A stretch of DNA of 64,000 nucleotides from Mycolicibacterium fortuitum subsp. fortuitum (GTDB taxonomy: Bacteria; Actinomycetota; Actinomycetes; Mycobacteriales; Mycobacteriaceae), in the NCBI RefSeq assembly GCF_022179545.1, contig NZ_AP025518.1, positions 1,860,001-1,924,000 of the forward strand, written 5' to 3'. The number at the start of each line of letters is the position of its first letter. The stretch's first letter is position 1. Made by a program: the position numbers and the translations under genes. This document shows, one piece after another, positions 27,430-37,500 of the stretch. A model generated the notes under the pieces. It was not told the origin of the DNA and ran no database searches. It worked only from the letters and a program-made list of their open reading frames with translations.

Positions 27430-28149
27430 CTAGCCGGTGCTGTGCCACCCGTTGACGCCAACGGCGATCATCCGTAGTTGTTTGACCGCGGTGCGGTGGA
27501 TGGCCTCGACCGACTGGACATCCGCCGCGTCCTCGAGAGACTCCGCGATCGAGATCATCGCATTGACGAACAGGTTGGCCAGGATGTTGAGATCCTCGCT
27601 GCTCCAGTCCTTCAGAGCGGGGAAGCGGGCGAGGTCGATCGCCAGCTCCGAGGTGATCAGCCGGATCTCGGTGCGGATTGCGTAGCGCAGCACCGACACC
27701 CCGCTGGAGCGTTCGCGGGCGATGAACCGCCAGTGCTCGCGTCGGTCGTTGACACTGCCGATCAGGATCTCGGCCGAGGATTCGATGACGTGGTGTGGGT
27801 CGAGCTTGCCGGCGCGCGCACCGCGCAGCATGTCACGCAGAGACCGGAACGACTCGTCGATGAGCACCAGGCCGAGCGCATCCATCGAGTCGAAGTGCCG
27901 GTAGAAGGCGGCGGGGACGATGCCAGCCTCCCGGGTCACCTCCCGCAGGGACAGCGCGCTGAAGCTGCGGTCTTCCAGCAGGGTCAGCGCCGCGGTGATG
28001 ATCGCGCGGCGGGTGGCCTCTTTGCGTTCTTCCCGGGACAGCGTGTCCCGCGAACGCGATGCCGACTCGGGCTTCCGCGTTCGTGACGTCGATGTTCGTG
28101 AATTGGGCGTACGTCTGTTCACTGATGTGAACCCTACCACTTGCTGCAT
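27430..28149 (-). CDS. TetR family regulator of the desaturase operon (DesT-like)
   Basis: A 239-residue regulator. The DNA-binding domain is at about residues 42-92: REERKEATRRAIITAAL, then LREVTREAGIVPAAFYRHFDS. The first 40 residues are unusual, charged and low in complexity (SRTSTSRTRKPESASRSRD). The ATG at 28149 places an inverted repeat inside codons 7-12, so a later start is possible. The order regulator | reductase-desaturase matches DesT-type control of acyl-CoA desaturation. The enoyl-CoA hydratase gene follows on the same strand. Confidence 0.82.
   Translation of the reverse strand: MQQVVGFTSVNRRTPNSRTSTSRTRKPESASRSRDTLSREERKEATRRAIITAALTLLEDRSFSALSLREVTREAGIVPAAFYRHFDSMDALGLVLIDESFRSLRDMLRGARAGKLDPHHVIESSAEILIGSVNDRREHWRFIARERSSGVSVLRYAIRTEIRLITSELAIDLARFPALKDWSSEDLNILANLFVNAMISIAESLEDAADVQSVEAIHRTAVKQLRMIAVGVNGWHSTG
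28116..28131. promoter_or_regulatory. Inverted repeat, likely TetR operator
   Basis: GTTCAC-TGAT-GTGAAC, a perfect 6+4+6 inverted repeat, lies 63-78 bp upstream of the reductase start and within the annotated 5' end of tetR. Another GTTCAC half site lies at 28197-28202, and palindromic GTGTACAC lies between. Autoregulation and control of the divergent operon are likely. Confidence 0.55.
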
Positions 28150-28193
28150 TTTTGTCGTTGACAGACTCGGGTGTGCACGCGCACTGTGTACAC

Positions 28194-29264
28194 ATGTTCA
28201 CTCAAACATTGACGAAGCGGGTGCTAGCGGCACCGCGGATGAGTGCGCTCGCGAACCTGCTCACCGGACCGCACGGGGTGGATCGCTACACCGAGCTGGT
28301 CGAGCCGACCTGGACCCGCGGCGATGCCCGCGCCAAGGTGGTCGCGGTGCGGCGACAGACGTCGCGCAGCGTCACCCTGACCCTGGAACCGAACGATGCG
28401 TTCACCGGATTCCGGGCCGGCCAGCACATCAACCTGTCCGTCGAGATCAACGGCCGACGTCGCACCCGGTGTTACTCGCCGGCCAGTGCCGAGGGGTCCG
28501 GCTCGATCGAGCTGACCATCGGCCGTCACGACGGTGGCCTCGTCTCGACCTACCTGTGCGACCACGCATATCCGGGAATGGTGCTCGGCCTCGACTCGGT
28601 CGGCGGAGATTTCGTCCTGCCCGAGGTGCTGCCGCAGCGCATCCTGTTCGTCTCCGGCGGCAGTGGCATCACCCCTGTGCTGTCCATGCTGCGCACCTTG
28701 CGTGCACAGGCGTTCACCGGCGAGGTCGCCTTCCTGCACTACGCGCGCGCCGCCGAGGAGGCCTGTTACCGCAGCGAGCTGGCGGCCATGCCCGGCGTCC
28801 GGGTGCTGCACGGTTACACCCGCGACGGCGCCGGTGACCTCGACGGCTACTTCGGCGCGGCGCATCTTGCGGCCGCCTTCCCCGGTGGCACGCCCGATGC
28901 GGTGTTCGTCTGCGGTCCGCCGGCCCTCGTCGACGCTGTCCGCGAACAGTGCCCGCAGGCCCGGTCGGAGAGTTTCGTCCCACCCGTGTTCAGCCTTCCG
29001 GCCGAAGCCGCCGGGGGCACGGTCGCTTTCACGGGCAGCGGTGTCGAGGTGACCGACGACGGTCAGACCCTCCTGGCGCAGGCCGAGGCGGCCGGCCTCA
29101 ATCCCGAGAGCGGATGCCGCATGGGCATCTGCCACAGCTGCACCCGGTTCAAGAGCCGTGGCGCAGTGCGCAACCTGATCACCGGCGCGGTTTCCACCGC
29201 CGACTGTGAAGAAATCCAGATCTGCGTCACCGCTCCCGTCGGTGACGTCGCAGTAGACCTCTGA
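28194..29264 (+). CDS. Ferredoxin reductase-type oxidoreductase, partner of the desaturase
   Basis: A 356-residue electron-transfer protein. The flavin domain holds RTRCYSPASAEGSGSIE (FAD, RxYS) and the NAD(P)-binding ILFVSGGSGITPVLSMLRT and AVFVCGPPALVD. The C-terminal plant-type 2Fe-2S domain has SGCRMGICHSCTRFKS plus a final Cys in EEIQIC. Like Rv3230c, it should pass electrons from NADPH to the acyl-CoA desaturase encoded 23 bp downstream. ATG at 28194 fits; earlier in-frame codons are intergenic. Likely controlled by the divergent TetR. Confidence 0.9.
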   Translation: MFTQTLTKRVLAAPRMSALANLLTGPHGVDRYTELVEPTWTRGDARAKVVAVRRQTSRSVTLTLEPNDAFTGFRAGQHINLSVEINGRRRTRCYSPASAEGSGSIELTIGRHDGGLVSTYLCDHAYPGMVLGLDSVGGDFVLPEVLPQRILFVSGGSGITPVLSMLRTLRAQAFTGEVAFLHYARAAEEACYRSELAAMPGVRVLHGYTRDGAGDLDGYFGAAHLAAAFPGGTPDAVFVCGPPALVDAVREQCPQARSESFVPPVFSLPAEAAGGTVAFTGSGVEVTDDGQTLLAQAEAAGLNPESGCRMGICHSCTRFKSRGAVRNLITGAVSTADCEEIQICVTAPVGDVAVDL

Positions 29265-29287
29265 GTTCTCTGACGAAAGGACGTGCA

Positions 29288-30430
29288 ATGTCCGACAAGA
29301 GCTACACCCTGACCCCTGAGCAGTTCGAAGAGTTCGGCCGCGAACTCGACGCCATCCGCGAGAAGGCGGTGGCCGATCTCGGTGAGCGCGACGCCGACTA
29401 CATCCGCGGAATCATCAAGATGCAACGCAAGCTTGAGGTCGGTGGGCGCGCACTGCTGTTCCTGCCGCCGGCCTGGCCGGTCGGCACCGTGATGCTCGGG
29501 CTGTCGAAGATCCTCGACAACATGGAGATCGGCCACAACGTCATGCACGGCCAGTACGACTGGATGGGCGATCCGGCGTTGCGTGGCCAGAACTTCGAGT
29601 GGGATTCGGCCTGCCCGTCCAATCAGTGGCGGCACTCGCACAACTACATGCACCACACCTACACCAACATCGTCGACATGGATCGCGACATCGGCTACGG
29701 CATCCTGCGGATGAGCGAGGATCAGAAGTGGAGCCCGTACTACCTGGGCAATCCCTTGTACGCCTTCCTGCTGATGGTGTTCTTCCAGTACGGCGTGGCC
29801 CTGCACGAGTTGGAGACCGAGCGCATCCGTTCCGGCGAGATCAAGCTGCGGGACAAGAAGGACATGCTGCGGGAGATGTGGGCCAAGGTCCGCAAGCAGA
29901 CCGTCAAGGATTACGTGGCCTTCCCGCTGCTGGCCGGGCCGTTCGCGCCATTCGTGTTCGCGGGCAACATGACTGCGAACCTGATGCGCAACGTGTGGTC
30001 CTACACCATCATCTTCTGCGGGCACTTCCCGGAGGGCACCCACGAGTTCACCATCGAGGAAACCCAGAACGAGACGCGCGGCCAGTGGTACTTCCGGCAG
30101 CTGCTCGGTTCGGCAAACCTCAGCGGTGGCAAGTGGTTCCACATCTTCAGTGGCAACCTGTCGTTCCAGATCGAACATCACCTATTCCCTGACATTCCGG
30201 CGCACCGTTACGCCGAGATCTCGGGCGAGGTGAAGGAGATCTGCCAGCGCTACGGGCTGCCGTACAACACCGGACCGATCCACAAGCAGTTCGCCTCGGT
30301 GGTGCGCAAGATCGTGCGACTGGCATTCCCGTGGGGAGGCAAGCCCAAGGACCCTAAACCCGCTGCCAAGAAGCCTGCACCGGAACCGGCTTCGCAGCCG
30401 ATCTGCGAGCCGGAGCTCGTCAACTGCTGA
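29288..30430 (+). CDS. desA3: Membrane fatty acid (stearoyl-CoA type) desaturase, DesA3-like
   Basis: A 380-residue di-iron membrane desaturase introducing a double bond, probably delta-9, in acyl-CoA. The three His boxes are present: GHNVMHGQYDW (box 1), WRHSHNYMHHTYTN (box 2) and QIEHHLFPDIP (box 3), separated by hydrophobic stretches. The C-terminus is a Pro/Ala/Lys-rich tail. GAAAGGACG upstream is the ribosome site. Cotranscribed with the ferredoxin reductase. Its last 11 bp overlap the convergent acetyltransferase gene. The symbol is by resemblance to Rv3229c. Confidence 0.9.
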   Translation: MSDKSYTLTPEQFEEFGRELDAIREKAVADLGERDADYIRGIIKMQRKLEVGGRALLFLPPAWPVGTVMLGLSKILDNMEIGHNVMHGQYDWMGDPALRGQNFEWDSACPSNQWRHSHNYMHHTYTNIVDMDRDIGYGILRMSEDQKWSPYYLGNPLYAFLLMVFFQYGVALHELETERIRSGEIKLRDKKDMLREMWAKVRKQTVKDYVAFPLLAGPFAPFVFAGNMTANLMRNVWSYTIIFCGHFPEGTHEFTIEETQNETRGQWYFRQLLGSANLSGGKWFHIFSGNLSFQIEHHLFPDIPAHRYAEISGEVKEICQRYGLPYNTGPIHKQFASVVRKIVRLAFPWGGKPKDPKPAAKKPAPEPASQPICEPELVNC

Positions 30431-30935
30431 CCGCAAGGCTGCACTGCAGCAGCACCGTGTCCAGCCATCGTCCGTGCTTGTAGCCCACCGCACGCAGTCG
30501 CCCGGCCTCGACGAAGCCGTGCTTGCGATGCAGCGCCAGCGACGCCGCCGCCTCGTCGGTGTCCACCACCACGGCGATGACCTCACGGATGCCTGCTGCA
30601 GTGCACCCGTTTAGAAGCCCTTGCAACAGTAGGGTTCCGATGCCGCGGCCGGCGGCCCGAGGTGCGAGGTAGATGGAGTTCTCCACGGTGTGCCGGTAGG
30701 CCGGACGCTGCTTCCAAGGCGAACAGTAGGCGTAGCCGACGATCTCACCGTCGAGTGCCGCTGTGAGGAAAGGTAATTCACTCATCCGAGCCGTCGCCAG
30801 GCGGTGCTCCCACTGCTCGCGATGCGGGGGAATCAATTCGAAGGTGGCGACCCCGGTCTCGACGTGCTGAGCGTAGATCGCGCTGATTGCGTCGAGGTCA
30901 TCCGGTGACGTAGCGCGGACGACGGTGTTGGTCAT
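30420..30935 (-). CDS. GNAT N-acetyltransferase (phosphinothricin-type)
   Basis: A 171-residue acetyltransferase. VRATSPDDLDAISAIYAQHV starts the fold; acetyl-CoA is bound by IYLAPRAAGRGIGTLLLQGL (R-x-x-G-x-G/A); NGCTAAGIREVIAVVVDTDE and HRKHGFVEAGRLRAVGYKHG are typical of the Pat/Bar/YncA group that acetylates methionine sulfoximine or phosphinothricin. It overlaps the desaturase 3' end by 11 bp. Regulation unknown. Confidence 0.87.
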   Translation of the reverse strand: MTNTVVRATSPDDLDAISAIYAQHVETGVATFELIPPHREQWEHRLATARMSELPFLTAALDGEIVGYAYCSPWKQRPAYRHTVENSIYLAPRAAGRGIGTLLLQGLLNGCTAAGIREVIAVVVDTDEAAASLALHRKHGFVEAGRLRAVGYKHGRWLDTVLLQCSLAVSS

Positions 30936-30978
30936 GTTTTCACCCTAAGCTGACGCTCAGTCGAGGGGAGAGATTCCG

Positions 30979-31014
30979 ATGGCCTACGTCAAGGCGACCG
31001 AGCGTCACGAACAG
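30979..31014 (+). pseudogene. 5' stub of a TetR regulator gene
   Basis: GGGGAGAG and an ATG at 30979 begin MAYVKATERHEQ, the usual opening of a mycobacterial TetR protein, after which the TetR pattern stops abruptly and the frame runs into the antisense of the HNH gene. About 12 codons are left. It seems to be the start of a gene whose remainder was lost when the DUF222/HNH unit arrived or by deletion. Confidence 0.4.
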
Positions 31015-31050
31015 TGTGCCGGGAACGACCCTGCGTGCGGTCCGGCCCGT

Positions 31051-32556
31051 TCAGAATGGTGGGGGTGGTCCGTGTTCTTCGGCGAGCCAGGCTTGGTAGG
31101 CGTGTTCGTGGGCGAGGTCGTTGTTGAATTCGGCGCGTAGGCGGCGTTCTTCGGTGATGCGGTCTTGGCGGTCTTGTTCGCGGGTGCGGGAGCGTTTGGG
31201 CATCTTCGCACTGCGATTGGGGCCCGGCGCTGGTGGCGGGTCGGTGAGATTGAGGTCCTCGGTGGGGGTGGCCAGGTCGTCGAACAGGGCGCCGCCGTGG
31301 GGTTCGGTGGTGTAGGTATGCCCGGTCGGGGTGGTGACTTCGACGGTGCCGTCAGGGTATTGGCGGTCTGACCAGCCCGGGCAGAACGTTTTGATCAGGT
31401 GATGGGCCCGGCAGTACAGCTTGGTGTTGGACGGATGCGTCGGACCCAGAGGCCACGGTGTGGTGTGGTCGATATCGCAACGCTCGGCACGGGCATCACA
31501 CCCAGGAAACCGGCAGGTCAGATCCCGCCAGCGGATGAACTCCGACAGTGCCGCGGAGGGTCGATACCCAGGCTCTGCATTGTCGGCCTGCTCGGCCGCC
31601 TCCGGCGAGTCGCCGGAATGACTAGGCTTCGACTCTCCGCCGGGACCGGCGTCGGCGGTGTCCCCGGGTAGCCGGACGGGTTTGATTTTGGCGCGCCCGG
31701 CCAGATCCCGTACTGATTCGGCGGGCAGGATCCCATGGCCGGGCAGATAGCCCGGCGCATCGGAGGTGCCGTCGACCGTGGACTTTCCGGCCAGTACATG
31801 CACCACGGCTGCATCGGCGGCGGCGCGGTTCTGGGCGGCCGGGCATTCCTCGCGCCCGCACCGGCACACCAACTGCGCTTCCAAGCGGGCCAGCGGCCCG
31901 ACCGCATCCGCGCGGCGCTGTTCATGGCTGCGTGGATCCTGCTCACACACTGTGTTGGCCACCGCATCCAGGCGTTGATCCAACGCCGCCGCCTCGACAG
32001 CATCAATATTGGCCCAAATCGAGGCCATGCCCGGTGTGCTCGGTTCGATCTGCACGAACCGTTGCTCACTGATATCCGGCGGCACCCGCACCCCGTTGGG
32101 GTCCAGTTTGGCGATCCACTGATCGACCCGATCCCGCAACTGCCGCTCGGAGAACCGCATCCAACGGTGAGCTCGGGCGGCCAACTCGGCATCCAGCCCG
32201 GCCCACACCGACGGATCGACGATGCCGGTGCGGGCGATGATCATCCGCACCACCCGATAGTCGATGTCCCCGACCGCGAAGCGGGCCGCCACCAGGGGCA
32301 ACTTGTCGCGTAGTACCCGGGCGTGGTGGATCTGGGTGGCGGCACGCCCCCGGGCGATCCGCATCGCCGCCGAGATTTCGGCAGCGACTTCCTCGAACGG
32401 ATCGGTCCGCCACAAAATCGATTCGGCCAATTCTTGTTCGCGCAGTGAATCCAGTGCTCCGATCGCGGCCAGTCGGGCGGCGATGGCCACCGACTCGGCC
32501 CGCGTCGCGGCACTGATCCGATCGATCAGTACGGCATCGGAATCATCTTCGAACAT
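31051..32556 (-). CDS. DUF222 / HNH endonuclease domain protein (13E12-repeat family)
   Basis: A 501-residue protein. Residues about 1-330 are the DUF222 (13E12) helical domain: AATRAESVAIAARLAAIGAL, MRIARGRAATQIHHARVL, LDQRLDAVANTVCEQDPRS. A Cys cluster (VCRCGREECP) follows. The C-terminal HNH fold has TCRFPGCDARAERCDIDHT, then SNTKLYCRAHHLIKTF, with zinc-binding Cys and the His-Asn-His set. Members are multi-copy in mycobacteria and include REP13E12 elements. Start MFEDDSDAVL at 32556 is the family start. The C-tail is charged and low in complexity. Confidence 0.85.
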   Translation of the reverse strand: MFEDDSDAVLIDRISAATRAESVAIAARLAAIGALDSLREQELAESILWRTDPFEEVAAEISAAMRIARGRAATQIHHARVLRDKLPLVAARFAVGDIDYRVVRMIIARTGIVDPSVWAGLDAELAARAHRWMRFSERQLRDRVDQWIAKLDPNGVRVPPDISEQRFVQIEPSTPGMASIWANIDAVEAAALDQRLDAVANTVCEQDPRSHEQRRADAVGPLARLEAQLVCRCGREECPAAQNRAAADAAVVHVLAGKSTVDGTSDAPGYLPGHGILPAESVRDLAGRAKIKPVRLPGDTADAGPGGESKPSHSGDSPEAAEQADNAEPGYRPSAALSEFIRWRDLTCRFPGCDARAERCDIDHTTPWPLGPTHPSNTKLYCRAHHLIKTFCPGWSDRQYPDGTVEVTTPTGHTYTTEPHGGALFDDLATPTEDLNLTDPPPAPGPNRSAKMPKRSRTREQDRQDRITEERRLRAEFNNDLAHEHAYQAWLAEEHGPPPPF

Positions 32557-32677
32557 GTGTTCGATTATGCCACCACTGGGCGACAAAAATTGTGTTTTCG
32601 GGTTGACGAGCAGGATCGTGCGGTAGAGATTCGCAAAGAGTCTGGTCGCGAGGCGTCGCGCAGGGGAGGTCCGGATC

Positions 32678-33142
32678 GTGCCCGTCGAGTATGTCGATCC
32701 CAACGCGAAACGCAGTCGCTTGTACCGGGCATCGGAGCAATTCGCCCGTACTCGCGTGGGCCGGAGGTGGGGCATGCACGTCGCTCCGCGGATTGACCCT
32801 TGGCTGTACCGAATTACCCACGGCCGTTATCCGGTGGTCATGGGTATGGTTCTCAACGCGCCATTACTGACCACGGGAGCAAAAACAGGTCAGCCTCCGA
32901 TCGTGATCGCGTCGTACGGTGGCGAACCCAAGAATCCTCAGTGGTACTACAACCTCAAGGCGCATCCCGAATGTCGATTTGGCGACGAAGACTACATCGC
33001 AACGGAAGTCACTGATCCTGACGAATACGCGCGACTCTACGAGCTTGCCGAGCGCGTCTATTCGGGCTTCGGGGACTACCGCGCCAAGATGGCGGCGACG
33101 GGTGGACGCCGCATCCCGGTATTCAGGCTCACCCCGTGCTAG
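32678..33142 (+). CDS. Deazaflavin (F420)-dependent nitroreductase family protein
   Basis: A 154-residue protein of the Ddn/DUF385 family that reduces quinones or nitro compounds with F420H2. Typical segments: RTRVGRRWGMHVAPRIDPW, LLTTGAKTGQPPIVIASYG (split barrel binding F420 phosphates), PQWYYNLKAHPECRFGDE, and GFGDYRAKMAATGGRRIPVF at the end. GTG start at 32678 after a GGGGAGG site. It stands alone between the HNH gene and nei2. Confidence 0.88.
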   Translation: MPVEYVDPNAKRSRLYRASEQFARTRVGRRWGMHVAPRIDPWLYRITHGRYPVVMGMVLNAPLLTTGAKTGQPPIVIASYGGEPKNPQWYYNLKAHPECRFGDEDYIATEVTDPDEYARLYELAERVYSGFGDYRAKMAATGGRRIPVFRLTPC

Positions 33143-33172
33143 TCGGGAGCGATCCGCTTCTGTAGCGGTGCA

Positions 33173-33925
33173 TCAGGTTTGGCACACCGGGCACCAGTAC
33201 GTCACCCGATCGCCGGTGGTGTCCGTCTCGACCAGAGTTCCGCATCGCCGGCATGGTTCGCCAGCTCGGCCGTACACCCACAGCTGCCGCCCCGGACGGG
33301 TGTCCCCGGTGGTGGTGCGGTTCCATCGGGATCGGTTGAGCCACAGCATGTCCCGGGCGCGCTGCACGACGCGCAAAGGATCGGTCAGCGAACTCACCGG
33401 CGAAGTGGGTAGACGTCCGAAGACGAAGCACAGCTCATTGCAGTAGACGTTGCCGACACCGGCCATCACCCGTTGGTCCAGCAGGGCCGGCGCCAGGGCC
33501 CGGTCGGGATCGGCGGTCAGATTGGCTACTGCAGTGCGCGGCTCCCAGTCCGGGCCGAGCAGGTCGGGGCCCAGGTGCGCTACCGCTGCCATATCGGTCT
33601 CGCGATCGAGTACTTCCAGCAGGCCGAGATCGATCCCGGCGGCGCGGCTGTCGGCAGTCTCCAGCACGATGCGAATGCGGTGCGCCGCACCCTTGGACCA
33701 TCCGATCCGCCAACTACCCTCCATCTTCAAGTGGGAGTGGATGCTGGCCGGACCGACCCGGATGAACAGGTGCTTGCCGCGGCTGATCACCTCGTCGACC
33801 ACATGTCCGGTCAGGTCGACGGTGGCGTAGCGCGGGACTCGAATGTCGCAGCGCGTCAGCGTTTTTCCCACCAGAGCGGTGCGCAGTGCCGTGGCGGTGT
33901 GGAAGACGGTATCGCCCTCGGGCAT
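33173..33925 (-). CDS. nei2: Endonuclease VIII / formamidopyrimidine-type DNA glycosylase
   Basis: A 250-residue base-excision repair enzyme. The N-terminus [14 protein letters not shown] carries the catalytic Pro2-Glu3 (N-terminal Met removed). [13 protein letters not shown] supplies the conserved Lys; the helix-two-turn-helix reads [18 protein letters not shown]; and the C-terminal zinc finger is [14 protein letters not shown] followed by YWCPVCQT. It corresponds to Rv3297. The start at 33925 is fixed by the MPEG motif. It diverges from the methyltransferase gene. Confidence 0.93.
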   Translation of the reverse strand: MPEGDTVFHTATALRTALVGKTLTRCDIRVPRYATVDLTGHVVDEVISRGKHLFIRVGPASIHSHLKMEGSWRIGWSKGAAHRIRIVLETADSRAAGIDLGLLEVLDRETDMAAVAHLGPDLLGPDWEPRTAVANLTADPDRALAPALLDQRVMAGVGNVYCNELCFVFGRLPTSPVSSLTDPLRVVQRARDMLWLNRSRWNRTTTGDTRPGRQLWVYGRAGEPCRRCGTLVETDTTGDRVTYWCPVCQT

Positions 33926-34002
33926 GTTCTCATTCAACCAGTTGTCATGGAAGTTGACCGTGGCTCGATGGCATAATCGCCCGGTGATCATTTCTCGACT
34001 CC

Positions 34003-34021
34003 GCGGGAAGGGCGTTCCCGC
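34003..34021 (+). promoter_or_regulatory. Hairpin just upstream of the TrmH-type gene
   Basis: GCGGGAA-GGGCG-TTCCCGC, a 7-bp stem with a 5-base loop, ends 6 bp before the GTG start and covers the place where a ribosome site would be. It could affect translation. No Shine-Dalgarno match is visible otherwise. Confidence 0.35.
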
Positions 34022-34027
34022 CCTCCA

Positions 34028-34564
34028 GTGAGCGGCGCGGCGTCGCATTCGGCGCCTCGCATTCGTACCCGTAAAGAGATCCACAAGCAGCGGCGCTCAG
34101 GGCGTCACCAGTGCTGGAACCACATCATCGTCACCCCGCTGTGGCCCAAGCACGGAGTGAACCTCGGAACGCTGCTCCGTACCTGCGACGCTGTAGGCGC
34201 CTGTCTGGCCGTACCGCGGCTGCCATGGGTTCCTGAAGCTCTGCGCAAAGGAAACACGCTGCGGCACAGATCGTGCGTCCACTGGATATACGGAGACGTC
34301 ATCCGGTGGCTGGAAAAGCAACGCGAGCGGTCGGCGCACATCGTGGGTGTCGAACTCACCGACGAGTCGATCCGGCTGGCGGAACTCCCCGCGGCGCGTA
34401 GGCGCACCGTGGTGGTTCTCGGTAACGAGGGCAGCGGCATACCCTCGGACGCAATGGAATTGCTCGATCTCGCGGTCGAAATTCCGATGTTGGGTTCCGG
34501 TCACAGCCTCAACGTGGCTGTTGCGGGATCGCTCGTGCTGTACAAGGTGGCGGGTCTGATGTGA
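34028..34564 (+). CDS. TrmH/SpoU family RNA methyltransferase
   Basis: A 178-residue SPOUT 2'-O-methyltransferase using SAM. The three SpoU motifs are present: [19 protein letters not shown] (motif 1, Asn/Arg), [12 protein letters not shown] (motif 2) and [20 protein letters not shown] (motif 3, trefoil-knot SAM site). The N-terminal 40 residues are basic ([19 protein letters not shown]). Target RNA unknown. It is minimal in size, lacking an extra substrate-binding domain. It converges with lhr (6 bp apart). Confidence 0.88.
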   Translation: MSGAASHSAPRIRTRKEIHKQRRSGRHQCWNHIIVTPLWPKHGVNLGTLLRTCDAVGACLAVPRLPWVPEALRKGNTLRHRSCVHWIYGDVIRWLEKQRERSAHIVGVELTDESIRLAELPAARRRTVVVLGNEGSGIPSDAMELLDLAVEIPMLGSGHSLNVAVAGSLVLYKVAGLM

Positions 34565-34570
34565 GCCCGC

Positions 34571-37500
34571 CTACCGAAGTCGCAACCCACGAGGTGTGCG
34601 AGCGAATCCGGCGCCGGTCAACGCCTCCTGCACGGCGGTACGTTCCGCGTCGACCCCGGGATCGAGCACCGCCACCCCGTTGATCCGTTCCACCAGCAGC
34701 GACGGGATCCGGCCCGTACTCACCAGATCGGCGAGCGCGGCCGCGGCGGCGCGTTGTGTCTCGGCATCGGAGGTGAAACTGAGCAGGGTCTTGCCGCCGC
34801 GTTCCAGGAACCACACCAACCGGCCGTCGACGAGCGCCACCAGGGCTCCGGCCTTGCGTCCCGGCCGGTGCGTGTCGGCATCGCCCGCGCGGTCGGGCCA
34901 GGCCAATGCGGCACCGTACGGGTTGGCCGGATCGGTGGCCGCCAGGACGACGGCGTGGTATTCGGGACGTTGGGGATCGACCCCGTCGAGGTAGGACCGT
35001 AACCGATCGACTGTCGATGCCGCCGCGAACTGCGCCCCACCCAGCGATTCCACGAAGTACCCACGTTGGCAGCGGCCGGCATCCTCGAACGCACTCAGCA
35101 CCTTGTACAACGTGGCGAACCCGCCCGGCACCCCTTCGGCCGCGGCCGCCCCTTTGGTCAGCACCCCGTGCCGGTTCAACAGCAGCTCGGCCTGGAAATG
35201 CGCGCGTACGGTCGAATCCGGTTCTGCGGCAGGCAAGGCCGACCAGCGACCGGACACCATGGGGTCGGCCGCGCGACTGTGCGGGCGTGCGACGCTGTAG
35301 CGGCTGAGCCGGGGCGGGCGTTGGCGCTGACGGTGTGCGGGTGCTCCCGACCGCCGCGGACCCGACAACATCGCACGCACCGGGGCGAACGTATCGCCGG
35401 TGATCCACCCGGCCCAGATCAGTTCCCACAGAGCCGTTTTGAGTTCAGGCTCGGAGGCCTGCTCGGTCAGCTGGCGGAAGAAGTACGCGCCGCCGTGGCC
35501 GAGCGTCTCCATGATGGCCCGATGGGTATCGGTGAACTCGATCTCGGCGGGTGCGGGCAGCGTCAGCGGCGCCGTCTCGGCCAGATGGAGCGCCACCCAG
35601 CCGTCGCTCCCGCCGATCTGCCCGGCGCCCGACCACATGACCTCACCCGAGGCCAGGAGCTCATCCAGCATGGACAGCTGATAATCGCGGACGCGCTGGC
35701 CGAGCACCAGCGACTCCAGCGCTGATGCGGGGATGAGGACCCCGGCCAGCTGCTCGATCACCGCGGCCAACCCGTCGATGCCCGTGCTGTGGCTGGAGCC
35801 GACGTGCTGCCAGGACGACAGGAAGCGACCGTAGGCCGCAGTGCTGACCGGCTCCACCTGCGCACGCAGCGCAGCCAGGGAACGTCGACGCAGGATCCGC
35901 AGGACTTCGGCGTCGCACCACTGATCACCGGGCAGATCATCGATGAACTCGCCGCGCACCAGTCGACCGTCGACGGCCATGCGACCCAGAACATCTGCGG
36001 TCACCCGCAGCCCCAGCCCGAACCGGGCAGCCAGCTCTGTGGTGGTGAACGGCCCGTGCGTGCGGGCATAGCGGCCGATCAGGTCCCCGAGCGGGTCGTC
36101 GACGGATTCGGTGAATGCCGCCGGTACTCCGACCGGAACCGGGGCGCCGACCCCGTCGCGTAGCAGGCCGATGTCCTCGACTGCCGCCCACCACGTCTGG
36201 CCGGCGTAGGTGACGGGCAGTGCGCGCTTGGCGGCGCGCAGCCCCTCGAGCCAGCCTCCGATGGCGTCGGTCGTGGCCCGCGCGGCGATCTCGGCCTCGG
36301 TCAGCGGGCCGAGCATCCGCAGCAGATCAGCCACTGCCTCGGCGTCGCGCGCAGCCCGCTCCTCGGTCAGATGCTGCAGCTGGGCCGAGGTCGAGGCGAC
36401 AACCGCAGGGTCCAGCAGTTCGCGAAGCTCGACCCGGCCGAGCAGTTCGGACAGCAGCACGGTGTCCAGGGCCAGCGCGGCGGCGCGCCGCTCGGCCAGT
36501 GGGCTGTCGCCCTCGTACATGAATGCACCGACGTAGCCGAACAGCAGTGAGGCCGCGAACGGTGACGGGGTGGCGGTTTCCACCTCGATCACCCGCAGCC
36601 GGCGTTGGGCGACCCTGCGCATCAGCTCGGTCAGCGCAGGCACGTCGTAGACGTCCTGCAGGCATTCACGCACGGTTTCCAGCACGATCGGGAAGTCCGG
36701 ATACTTGCGGGCGATGTCGAGCAGCTGCGCGGCGCGTTGGCGTTGATGCCACAACGGGGAACGCTTGCCGGGGTGCCTGCGGGGAAGTAGCAAGGCGCGT
36801 GCGGCACATTCGCGGAACCGGGACGCGAACAGTGCAGACCCGCCGACCTCCGCGGTGACGATGGGTTCGATCTCGTCGGCGTCGAACACGAACAGGTCTG
36901 CGCTGGGCGGGGTTTCGCCCGTATCGGGCAGCCGCACGATGATGCCGTCGTCGGAGGCGGTGGGCTTCTCGTCGATGCCGTACCGTTCTCGCAGCCGGCG
37001 GCCCACCGCCAGCGCGAGCGGTCCGTGCACCCGAAGGCCGTACGGAGAATGCAGGATGACCCGCCAGTCACCGAGCTCGTCCCTGAAACGTTCCACCACG
37101 AAGGTGCTGTCGCTGGGTACGACGCCGGTGGCCTCGCGCTGATCGTGCAACAGCTGGTAGAGGTTGTCGGTAGCGAACCCGGCGAAACCCATTGTCTGGC
37201 AACGCTCGTCGAACTCAGTGCGACTGAGTGCGGCAAGTTCTCCGGTGAATGCTCCGACTGCGGCACCCAGCTCGGCCGGCCGGCCCACGCTGTCACCGCG
37301 CCAGAACGGCAGCCGGGCCGGCTGACCCGGGGCCGGTATGACCAGCACCCGGTCGTGGGTGATCTCGGTGATCCGCCAGCTGGTGGCGCCCAGGGAAATG
37401 ACGTCGCCGGGGCGCGACTCGTAGACCATCTCCTCGTCGAGTTCGCCGACGCGGGATGGCTTTTCGGAATCAGTGGCCAGGTAGACGGTGAACAGGCCAC

